DNA of 64,000 bases from Exophiala sp. HKRS030 (lineage: Eukaryota > Ascomycota > Eurotiomycetes > Chaetothyriales > Herpotrichiellaceae), in NCBI GenBank assembly GCA_023897205.1, contig JAHWDD010000002.1:4960001-5024000 (forward strand). The letters are read 5' to 3'. A program made the translations under genes and the position numbers. The stretch's first letter is position 1, and each line of letters starts with the position of its first letter. The notes under the pieces are model-generated. The model made no database searches, was not told the origin of the DNA, and saw only the letters and a program-made list of their open reading frames with translations. This document shows positions 43,277-53,035 of the stretch, one piece after another.

Positions 43277-44899
43277 TCAGTTCATCTCCATAAACTCGTC
43301 TTCTTCCTTGAAGCTGATGCCACCATGTCCCGCCGAGTGCCAGTACTGCGTCTGCCCAGCCCCGTTGCTGCCACTGTTGGTCCCACTACCACCGCTGTGG
43401 AAGCCAGGACTGAGCTCAAAATTACTCTGCGGGCTCAGGCTGGAGTTGCTCGTGAGTCGCTCTCCTGCTAGGTTGGTGTGTCGTGGCACTCGAAGTCCAC
43501 TCCCGTCCGCTCTGGAGTAGTTGAACGTTGAGGGGTCATTCTTCTCCATCGCCTCCATCACCTCGGTCCGCATTCTTCTCTCTTCATCGGTGATTTGAAA
43601 AGGCCAAGACCCTCCCAGGGAAGTGATGTATTGAGCTAGTTCATCATCTTGTTGATATTTTTGATACAGCGCCCACATCAGATCCCTGGTCCAGCTGACG
43701 GATCCATTCAGAATATCGCCCTTGTTGGGTCCCTTCTCCTTGTCGTCCAAGGGGAGGCCAATGGTGATGTTGCCAGCCGCTCGCCGTCCTGCCCCGGCCA
43801 AAATCGAGGTCGCCGCATTGCTGGCAGTCGGGGGACTCATACTCGTGGCTCCTACCGATGGCGACATGGGTCCGTTGTTTTGTAGCTGCTTCTTGACCTT
43901 GTCGTCATCGAGTCGATGTTGTGGCACTAGGTGAGACAGGTCTTGGATACGTTCGTTGATGTTGTCTCGACGTCGCCGCTCTACCGCATTGTGTGATGCC
44001 CTCCGACGCTTCTTCTTTTCGTCTGCATTCTGTTGAGGGTTGCTGGTGCTCAGGCCGTTCTCCACTTTGGCTGGTAAAGACGCGTGCTGGCCGGAGCCGA
44101 GGGTTTCTGAAATGCCCGCATGATGAAACCCAGTGCCTGGAGAGGACAGCGGTGAGTCTAGGTATGAGTGCAGACTTCCTGGTGTGCTATCATATTGACC
44201 AGACAAGGTCTTGGAGTGTCTGTTTTGAGCGCTCGGGGCTCGGATGGGTCGGCCATTGGCAAGACTCCCTGATTCTGGAGTCCCTATTTGAAGGCCTGCC
44301 ATGGCCGACGTGCGTGGGGTCAGGGGAGACCGCTGATCCGACGACTTTCGGTTGTTTGCTTGAAGACTCGGCCTCTTGCCAAATTGACCAGCTTGCATCG
44401 GCGACATGTGTTGAGGGATGGAGTTCATTGGGCGAAACTGTGTATAGTCGAAAGTTCCCAAGAAAGGGCTCTGGATCGGCGGTCCATCCGGCGTGCTTGA
44501 ATACATCGCCTGGCTCATTGGTATCGCGCCCGTCATTCGATGATTGTTGTTGTTGGTGTTAGTCTGTTGTGACATTGTTGAATAGTCGTCCATCATGCCT
44601 TGGCCATTGTTACTAAAGTCAAGACCCTCCAAAAGCTCACTGTCATCCAGAGCTGCATTGCCCACGCTAAAACTTGAGGCCATGTTGGCTCCTCCGAAAT
44701 TGTAGTTGAGGCCATAATTATTGTTCTGCATCGACAACGCTGAGGGATCAATGCTCCCACCGTCCTGCATATTGCCAAATTGATTGCCGAAGCCATTTGA
44801 TGAACCAAAGTTTGACGTTTGCATATAGCGATTTGGATTGTTACCGAAATCGTCGGGTTCACTCTTGATGTAGGGCATGGTGCCTGATGAATTGGTCAT
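43277..44899 (-). CDS. bHLH transcription factor with a long loop
   Basis: A nuclear regulator of 540 residues, single exon, ATG at 44899. The first half is Asn/Gln/Ser/Gly-rich and probably an activation region. The basic region reads KKKRRRASHNAVERRRRDNI (from about residue 290) with the His-Glu-Arg set that reads CACGTG E-boxes, followed by helix 1 (NERIQDLSHLVPQ). Helix 2 (SVSWTRDLMWALYQKY) comes only about 70 residues later, so the loop is very long. The C-terminus is Ser/Gly-rich and ends in EEDEFMEMN. It resembles USF/MITF-like fungal regulators, but I cannot name the orthologue. A large gene-free region lies upstream. Confidence 0.9.
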   Translation of the reverse strand: MTNSSGTMPYIKSEPDDFGNNPNRYMQTSNFGSSNGFGNQFGNMQDGGSIDPSALSMQNNNYGLNYNFGGANMASSFSVGNAALDDSELLEGLDFSNNGQGMMDDYSTMSQQTNTNNNNHRMTGAIPMSQAMYSSTPDGPPIQSPFLGTFDYTQFRPMNSIPQHMSPMQAGQFGKRPSLQANNRKSSDQRSPLTPRTSAMAGLQIGTPESGSLANGRPIRAPSAQNRHSKTLSGQYDSTPGSLHSYLDSPLSSPGTGFHHAGISETLGSGQHASLPAKVENGLSTSNPQQNADEKKKRRRASHNAVERRRRDNINERIQDLSHLVPQHRLDDDKVKKQLQNNGPMSPSVGATSMSPPTASNAATSILAGAGRRAAGNITIGLPLDDKEKGPNKGDILNGSVSWTRDLMWALYQKYQQDDELAQYITSLGGSWPFQITDEERRMRTEVMEAMEKNDPSTFNYSRADGSGLRVPRHTNLAGERLTSNSSLSPQSNFELSPGFHSGGSGTNSGSNGAGQTQYWHSAGHGGISFKEEDEFMEMN

Positions 44900-45780
44900 G
44901 ATTGATGTGTGTGATATGACAACTGGCGAAGCCTTTTGATCGGGGAGTCACCAGGGAAAGTTGATTGGAAGCTGGGATGGTCAAGAGGCCATTGCCCAGG
45001 GCGAGCCCAAGAAGAAGAGATGGCAAAGGGTATAAGATGGAGGAACGACGTTGGACTCAAGTAGGGATGATGGAGTCGACTGAGACTGAGCGGGAGATCA
45101 AGATGTGTGCGAATAATCGCCCAATGCGCTACTCTATGATAAGTGACTGGTTTTTTCTGCGACCAAGAGAATTGTGTTAATTTTATCCTGTGCTTGGGAG
45201 CGCCCACGATGGCAAGATTCGAGCAATTGAGACTGGGTCAAACAAGGTATTTCCAGATAAGGTCGACTGAGCCGCGCAAGAGCTCTGTATGACTCGAGGA
45301 TCTGTGGTGTTGGCAGCGTTAAAAGGTGCGTACTGTAGTCGTAGTCTGAGATGCCCTTTGATAGAGATCGACTGGTGATGCTGTGAGAAGGGGACAAGGA
45401 GAGAAATGGATATGGTGGAAGAACTGGATCGAGATGGAGGTCGGGCCGCAAGCGATTGTCGCGGTGGTTAGAAGGAAAGTGGGCGGTGGCAAGTGCAGTA
45501 GTTGATAACAGAGAATGAGGGCGCCCGGCGGTGATGGGTAAGGTGTGAATAAGGATTCTCAATTGGAATTGAGACAGGTGGTGCTATATGTCGAGGGAAG
45601 AAAGAATCAGGCGCAAGTGTTTAGGCCCGTGAGGCTCCGGCAAAGTCAGGATGACAGTGAGTTCGAGTTAGGGTTGTCGTTGTAGGGAGGGAGATGTGGG
45701 AGTCTTGAGATGGAGGATGGAGGGGTCCAGATTTAGATGGGTGAGGGAGCGAGGAGCAAGGAGCGAGGGTCGAGGGAAGA

Positions 45781-45830
45781 GGGTTCGAGGGTTCGAGGGA
45801 GGGTTCGAGGGTACGAGGGTACGAGGGAGT
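45781..45830. repeat. GGGTTCGAG / GGGTACGAG minisatellite
   Basis: Tandem 9-bp units GGGTTCGAG give way to GGGTACGAG, preceded by related GAGCGAGG words from about 45748. It lies in the upstream region of the bHLH gene. Confidence 0.7.
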
Positions 45831-46360
45831 ACTCCGGAGAGAGGTGCCAATTGACCAAGGTAAGTCGGTAAGGTGAGCAAAAGTGCGCAGGGGACTGGCA
45901 GGAGAATGGAGCAGACGAGGGCGTGGTGGGCGTGCAAGGCCAAGGGCCAGAAGCGGGAGTGGGAGCGGCGGTGACGATGATGATGATGCAGGGTTTTGTG
46001 GCTCAACTTGTGCCGTGGAGCTTGGAGTAATGGTCAATCGTCGGTCGTAAGTTGTAACTGGTCGGCGAACCAAGCGGTCACTGGAAACCACCCAAGTTAG
46101 TAGTGGTGGAGGAGGCCGCTGTCCCGTATCTTTGATTTTTACCGTCAGTCAGTGGTCAGAGGTCTGTGGTCCGTGGGCGAACAAGCGAGAACCGGGGGCG
46201 AGGGTGAGCAGTGGGCAGTGGGCAGTGAGCACTTACAGTACTGAGCAACCAGGATTAGTATTGACTCCGAGTCTCTTGGGTGCCGTTTGACTCTTGGAGC
46301 TTTTGTTGTTGTTGTAATGGGGTAAAGGTGGCAGTTTGATAAAGCTTGACAAGTCGACAC

Positions 46361-46391
46361 GGTGACAGGGTGACAGAGTGACAGAGTGACA
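46361..46391. repeat. 8-bp tandem repeat (GTGACAGR)
   Basis: GTGACAGG is followed by GTGACAGA units, nearly four copies. It is a simple repeat with no gene assigned. Confidence 0.65.
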
Positions 46392-49300
46392 CAAGCAGAC
46401 CTGTCTGTGCCAATGATAGATCGAGCACTTTGGAATGTCGAAAAAGAAACGGAAAAGGAAGCGTACGAGGCTAATGAAGCGCCTACCAAAGAATATCTAC
46501 CTAGTCGTGAGGGTCTTTGGTCGATACGAGGTACTCGCCGAGGCGGCGACGAGTAATGAGTGGTGAACGAGCGACGACTTAGGCGCAGGGGATGCTCAGA
46601 TTGGGTGTTTGGGGGCACCTGGGCGTCTTGAGTGGCCTCGGGCCTCCCGTGCCTCCCTAGGCCTCGGGCGTCGATCGAGGAGGAGACGGAGGGACGGAGG
46701 GGACGGAGGGGTGGAAGGTCGATATCTGATGGTTACACCGCAAGTCAGTAACGTGATGGATTGATGCTAGTTAGGTAGGAGCCTCTAGGCGGTGGTGGGC
46801 CTCTAGAGCCTCTAGAGCCCCTCACTGAGTTGAGGATTGACAGGTGTGACACGCTGCCTCGGGCTTATCAGTTCAACTATAACTTGGGCCCCGGGGCCGC
46901 CTGGGGTTGTTTGGCGTTGGGAAGCTCCCACTGACAGGTCTGAGGCGCCCAAAGGCCAGATCGTGATAGGGTCAAGAGAGGCTTGGCACTAGCTGCGCCT
47001 CTCCCTCTCCGTATTGACCCAATTCATCAGTCTTTTCCAGTCTTGACTCTTCTACCCGAGCGTCTGAATGAGATCGATCGATGACTTGCTTGACTTACCA
47101 ATGGAGAGCTCAAATCAAAAATCTTCCCCGCAATTGGCTCGCTCGAAACCTGAGCCTGGCACTCCGTACGTGATGCTCAAATGCAATGCACACGCGAGAT
47201 GCAGTCAAACTTCTCAAGTAAGGACCTTGTCCTCGGCTTTGGCTGATGGGGTAATGCAATGATACGTGGCTAATGACAGACAACGGAGTATAAACCGTAG
47301 CCTCGTGACGGGTGAAAAGAGTATACCAATGGGATCTGGTTGGATCAAAGCCTAAGGAGATAGAATAATCGTCGAGTGAAAAGTTCTGGCCGACTCGCTA
47401 CACAATCCGGTCTGTCGGCTTTCTTTTATATTCATGCAAGGCTACCCACCATCTTCCTGCATCTTCCTGCATCTGCCATGGTCTGCTCACCTCGAGCCTC
47501 GAGGGCCTTCCAGTGTCGATGACTCTACGCAGCCACAAGAGGCAGATTAGTCTTGAATGGTAGTCGCGTACAGCCCTCGAGGGCCACCAAGGGCCACCAT
47601 CCTGGCATGTGTGCGGGATGGGCATGCACGCACCAGTGCGGATATGAGTGCAAAAGACCAGGCCAGGCTGGAAAAGCCGCCGTCCCAGTGCATTCCCATC
47701 CTCGTCTCCGTCTCCATCTCTGTCTCCATCGACCAGGCGGCGGATTCGATATCCTATCACTGCAACAGCTGCCGTGGCAAATGGTCATGTTTCGCACATC
47801 AACTGGTCATCTACTCATTTATGCGGTGACATTTGTTCCAAACTGCCTCGTCCAAACACACCCTCTCATGGCCAAACTGGGGGCACTGTCAAGCATGACT
47901 TGTATTCGGTGGGACTGACACCCTGGCAAGGGTCTCGGGGGTTGGCATCGAATGGTCAAGTGCTCTTGTGCGATCATTCGTCCCAAAACGACACAACCCA
48001 TATCCATCCCAGCCTGAAGAATGTAATTACGTCGTTGTTTTGTGGACGATCAACAAATCACTCGCCGTGCTCGCTGGCCGAGGGGACTGCCCCTCCATCA
48101 AACACCTGCTTGCCACGCGCTCGGAGAATGCATCTGAGTTGCATCCAACGATCCCAGGCGGCATGTTGTGTAACGAGTTGTGCATTCCCAGTGGAAACAT
48201 TTCCCACCGAGTATGCTGCTAGCCTACTGCACTGCAGATTGAGAAGGGGCTCCTGGAAGCAGATCACCTCGTTAGGTTACGAACAGCCTGGCAACATGCA
48301 CTTGCAAGCAGCAATAGGATCAAGATCCATGTCGGTGGTCGAATTCGGCATCGGGGGCGTCGTGGGCGTCGCGGACATCCAGGGAAACAGGCGGGGTATT
48401 GGCACTGCTGGATAGGCTAAGGAGGCTGTAGCTCCGGAGGCTCGTACCGCTGGCTTGTGGCAGCTGCCTTGGATATTGACCAAACCTCCTCAACTGGGAC
48501 AAGACGGATCAAGACTGATTCAGCAGTCTATGGTGATTTAGTCCGTACTGAACTCAATCCGGATCCGCTATAACCAAGTTGGCATTCCTTTTCCAAGTTT
48601 AGGACTAGGATCCAGCTCGGTCATGCAAGTGATAAGTACATGAAGCTGGGGGATAAGGTGCATCAAAGGGGCCAGAGGGGGGATGGCCTTGGCGTATGAT
48701 TGGTTGGTACGATGGAATGATCGACCAAGCACGGTTTCTGGCCGTTGAGCTTGTCCGGCCACGTCCGGGGCACCCGAGCTTCCCTTCCCTCGTCTTGACT
48801 CTTGAATCAATGATGAATCTTGATCAGGATTCAGGATTCACTTCCTTGCCAAGTCGTGACTCGTGTGGACCGTGGGGGATTGCGGTACGTACTGGGTAAT
48901 TGAGTCAACCATTGATTCCGCCTATCGCTGTTTGTTCCAGAGCTGCCTAATTGACTACAGGTAGCTTCTCACTTCTGTACTTCCAGGAGTCCAGGATGTC
49001 AATTCCATCGTGCCTCTGGTTGGTGGCCTTGGGGTGGAATGGCTTTCCTAGTTCCTACAGAGCACCTACGTATGCTGGATGCCTACAGGTGTTTTGGTGT
49101 CCACAGTCAGGTAACGGAAAAGGTCAGGGGGCCAAGGCAGTCCGCGGTATCTTCAAATAGTTGAACAGGTACAGAGGTACTTACAGGTACCTACACATAC
49201 CTACCTGGGTAGTTCGAAGGCTAGCGGGAGACAGCCTTGGCAGCACTTTTGTACTTGTGCCAGCAGACGGTCCCACGCAGTCCTGTATCTGCATGTGTCT

Positions 49301-50247
49301 TTAGGTACCTCTCGTAAGGCATGGCATGTGTTCCAGGGTACCTAGCTAGAAGTCACAATGTACCTACAGTAGAGGCCAGATGTCACTGCTTAGGTAGTTC
49401 TCTAGTTAACTAGTTAGGTGCGTAGATGCCTAGGCAACGCCCTTGCAGCCTATTCCAGGCAGTTCTCTACCGAGTTCTCTCTTTTGAGCTTTGAGTTCTC
49501 CGTACTCCGTACTTCCCTACTCGTTGGTTTGGCCTGTTCGGCCCACCTTTATCTTCGTTGGAGTCGGCGTCTGCGTCTGCGTCTGTGTCTGCTCGTGTTT
49601 TGACGACACATCATTCTCAACTCCAAAAAAAGTAACCATCTTTCCAGAAACCCTGCTCCCTACCAACTCATCGTCCCTATCCTGAGTCCTGACACCACCA
49701 TCTTCGCTTCTTGCCTACTGCCACCTCCCGTTTCCATCTCAGCACTGCTACAGCCTACAGTACACCTCCACTAAACCCCAGCAAATTGGTCATCGGTGAA
49801 CCCGAGTCTATATTTGCGAGACTCTGTCTGCAGGCAACCGTCTCCCGTTCATCGTCGCGGGCCAATTCATTCTTCAACATCGCCCACTCGCCCACTCGCC
49901 TGTCCAGTTCACACCCATTTGACTCTCCGACGGGTCACTCCTTCCGTCTCGCTAGTTACTTCGAAGCCCTCTCCATCATCAGCCTCGCCGCGCCACGATC
50001 GACCAGACTAGCGAGGTCGGATTCTTGGTCCGAACTCTTGTACCAACATCGTGCTCAGCTGGTCAACACCTCGCCCAAAATCAAAGCCTTGACCGGCTTC
50101 ACGGTTGATTGCGGGTCTGCTACGTTCACATTTACCACCATTGCACCACTGTTCAGAACCGCTCAATTGTGGTGACTCGATCAATTCCACCAGTTTTCAG
50201 GTCAGGTGGAAGAGTTGAGACAATCTATCCATAGCCACAAAGCAGAA

Positions 50248-51289
50248 ATGGCCTCATCCGCTTTCAGAGACTCCATGAACTCGCTAGGATGGTCCAGGAG
50301 AGAACCGGACGTCCCCGTCAACACCAACAACTCGTCGTCCTTCCTCACCAAGCTCAATCCCTTCGGGCGCAATGGCTACGTGCAATTACCCACCCACGAG
50401 GCTCCCGGAGCACCTTTGCCAGCGCCCACAAGAAGAGAAGAAGAAGAGGGATGGTTCGCATGTGAGTCCAACCCGTCCGCAGCTTGCCGTGTGAACAACA
50501 CGCCTCACCCTAACGCCAGAAGAGCCAAAATACATGACTGACCAAAAGTTCCATCACAGTGAGTCGATGGGATCGCCTGCTCATTTTTGGAGGGTGTAAT
50601 CTTGCCGCATTGGCATGCTTTGTTATCTGTTTTGCACTCTTCCCCGTGTTGTCTCTGAAACCGCGAAAGTTTGCTATCTTGTAAGTTTGGCTGTCTACCT
50701 ACCCTACTCTATCTTTTGCTGCACACCACCACGTTCCGCCCACACGACCATGTGACACCGCGTTACCCCATGATGATGTCAGCTTGTCTGTCCTCTCTTC
50801 CCATTGAGGCTGGGGTCAGGCCTTGGCAACACCACCCTCGCGCCCAGTTTTAAGGGCTTTGATTAGATTCAGCATGTGCACGTTGATTGAAATCGTCGTG
50901 GTGGTTGGCTGACGCGTCCTCCCAGGTGGTCTGTTGGTTCGATTTTGTTTCTCGCGTCTTGGGCAGTCTTGATGGGCCCATACCAGTATGCCATACACCT
51001 CATATCTGGACCTCGCCTTCCCTTTACCGCCGCATACTTTGGTTCAATCATCATGACAATATATTTTGCCGTTGGGGTATGTCAACGCCCTCTTCCCATT
51101 TCCCACTTTCACAAGCAGAACTGACCTTGGACCCAGCTCCATTCCACATTGCTCACATTGATCTCATCTATCATCCAGCTCGTAGCACTGGTATGGTACC
51201 TGGTTAGCTACTTTCCCATGGGAAGCCAGGGTTTACGTTTCGCCGCTAGAGTAGGCGGAGGCCGGGTAGCTGCGTGGATGAACGATTGA
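50248..51289 (+). CDS. SFT2: Sft2-type Golgi vesicle transport protein
   Basis: A four-helix membrane protein of the Got1/Sft2 family that assists fusion of endosome-derived vesicles with the late Golgi. Exons 50248-50461, 50560-50680, 50926-51076 and 51137-51289 give 212 residues with all phases consistent. The N-terminal cytosolic part holds FLTKLNPFGRNGYVQLP and an acidic EEEEGWF. SRWDRLLIFGGCNLAA begins the first helix, and LKPRKFAIL follows the second. The third segment reads LMGPYQYAIHLISGPRLPFT and the last SIIQLVALVWYLVSYFPMG, all family features. Its stop lies 174 bp from that of the convergent ankyrin gene. Confidence 0.93.
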
Positions 51290-51462
51290 TGTCTCGTAGA
51301 GAAGCTCGCCCAGCAGGTGGGATCTTGTAACTGGCGGGGTAAGATGAAACAATTTGCATGGTTGCTCGTTTGTTCTCGTGGTCCCTTTTCCACTCTCGTC
51401 CCATGATCCAAAGTCCATTCTCGCTCCTCGGGTGTGGATATGTCGAATGAGAGGTTGTTGCT

Positions 51463-52143
51463 TCAGCCTAGACGTCGTCGCACATCCCTCTCTTCATTTC
51501 CAACCCCTCTTATCGCGTCCGTGATCAGATCACGCAACTCCCTCTGGCCTTCCTGACTGCTGAACCTCTCACTTGCCGCCAGTTCTTCTATCCTTCGCCG
51601 AAACTCAGGGTCTGGTTCCTGTAATAGTTCCTCTGACGTAACATCAGTGGCTGTGTTGATGTTGATCGTCACATTAGGCGGCAAAGGCGGTGGATGCTGT
51701 GTGCCGTTCACTGCAGAGAGGTCGTCACCACTGCCACCACCAACACCATTCGTAGATGCAGCCAAGCGGGTGCGTAGATATGTTACGATCTCTGGAAACT
51801 CAGCCTCAGCCTCGAACTTCTCCACCGCAGTCTGATCATCCTCGTTCTTCACGGCCAGATCGATATGCAACTCCTCGACCAACACCCGCACAACCTCAAC
51901 CGTCTCGGCAACAAAGACACATGTTTCTCCATCCTCGTCCACAAGGTTGACGTCCACGTGAAACTCACTGACCAACGTTCGCAGGAGATCGACATGGTTG
52001 TATGAGGCTGCTGCGTGTAGCAGAGAGTAGCCGTGACTGTCTTGGGCAGAGGCCAGCGCTGGTCTGGAGCGGAGGAGGGGCAAGAGGCGTGGATCCGGGG
52101 TCGGGATGTTGGCTGCGAGGAGGAATGGGTTTAGGTCCGACAT
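51463..52143 (-). CDS. Small ankyrin-repeat protein
   Basis: Single exon, 226 residues, ATG at 52143. Two or three ankyrin repeats fill residues 30-130; the clearest is HGYSLLHAAASYNHVDLLRT, with DEDGETCVFVAE and NEDDQTAVEKFEAE following. The second half has a Pro-rich linker and a charged helical C-terminus (EFRRRIEELAASERF). It resembles the small fungal ankyrin proteins of the yeast YCR051W type. Partners are unknown. It is head to head with TRL1, 892 bp apart. Confidence 0.88.
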   Translation of the reverse strand: MSDLNPFLLAANIPTPDPRLLPLLRSRPALASAQDSHGYSLLHAAASYNHVDLLRTLVSEFHVDVNLVDEDGETCVFVAETVEVVRVLVEELHIDLAVKNEDDQTAVEKFEAEAEFPEIVTYLRTRLAASTNGVGGGSGDDLSAVNGTQHPPPLPPNVTININTATDVTSEELLQEPDPEFRRRIEELAASERFSSQEGQRELRDLITDAIRGVGNEERDVRRRLG

Positions 52144-53035
52144 GACTTGTTACGCCCGCTCGGACGATGAGTGGGGGATCGCAGAAACTTGAATGCTGTT
52201 CGAGTTTATTTACTTCGTGATATGGGTTGCCGTTGAGGCAGGAATTGATTCATATGCACCGGGTATTCATTGTCAACGACACACCCTCTGTACTGAGAGA
52301 GAAAAAATATTTATTTCGCCCCAAATCCGTCGAAAATGACGAAGTTAGTTAGTGGGACGGTGTTAACGACGTTAAGTGGTCAAGATGGTTAAGCTGATGT
52401 ACGTAGCATTCTTGGTGGGAAACGGTGCCTGGAATTAAAGGCCGAAGGGGTGCCTGGCAAGGCTTATGACCAAATTCTCGGTGCCTGTCAATGACTGGTT
52501 GGTGGGTGCTACGCGGGGCTGAATGCTGAACGGACCTCATTGGCATGTCTGACTCTAACCCTGTGGAACGTATGAGGCTGACCTCACATAACTCCACCAA
52601 CAAGACAACGGCGTGATCTGATCCTTTGGTTTGCTACCAAATAGAATAATTCTGTCGTGGGCAATCCTTCACTCCTATTCAGCCCCGAATCTCAAGTTTG
52701 TGAGTCACTGTTTGTGACTCAAACAATCAATCGAAAGTCACATCATTGTACCAAACGTGACTCCCAGTCTCCCACCCAAAGAAGCTGCGTTCGTTGGCCA
52801 CACTTTCCGAGAATGGAATAAAAATATTCACGTTTGCACTTGCCACTAACGTTTGTTGCGGCCCATCCCTATCACACCGATTAACACCGTCTTATATTTC
52901 GAAATTCCATTGAGATAGGCCTGAAGGACTTTCTGTCATTGGTGTCTTCCCGTGGGTACTTCTGAGCCGCTTTAGGCCATCTCTTTATTCTCACCTACCC
53001 TGTCACTCTGGAATCCACCCTTCCCAAAAAACATC
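52144..53035. promoter_or_regulatory. Divergent promoter region, ankyrin gene / TRL1
   Basis: Some 892 bases between head-to-head starts, with no gene. TGTGACTC/GTGACTC words recur at about 52700-52760, which resemble bZIP (TGACTCA-like) half-sites; this is suggestive only. Confidence 0.35.

Larger units (their letters stand above)
44900..50247. other. 5.3-kb gene-free region, repeat-rich
   Basis: This region between the divergent bHLH and SFT2 genes holds no supported gene. Long frames at 47648-48415 and 49711-50175 begin with non-ATG codons and look like chance frames. It contains G-rich minisatellites (45781-45830, 46361-46391), clustered CCTCTAG words (46780-46820) and a GGTAC/TACCT-rich part (49150-49400). 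The part just upstream of 50248 is pyrimidine-rich and is probably SFT2 leader; much of 45-46.6 kb may be bHLH promoter or leader. Confidence 0.4.

Noticed and set aside
47648..48415. Open frame of 255 codons on the + strand
   Set aside because: It begins at GTG, not ATG, has no domain, a Ser/Pro-rich chance-like start and no splice-linked exons.
49711..50175. Open frame of 154 codons upstream of SFT2
   Set aside because: It starts at TTG and is Ser/Thr/Pro-rich because the DNA is pyrimidine-rich; it is more likely SFT2 leader.
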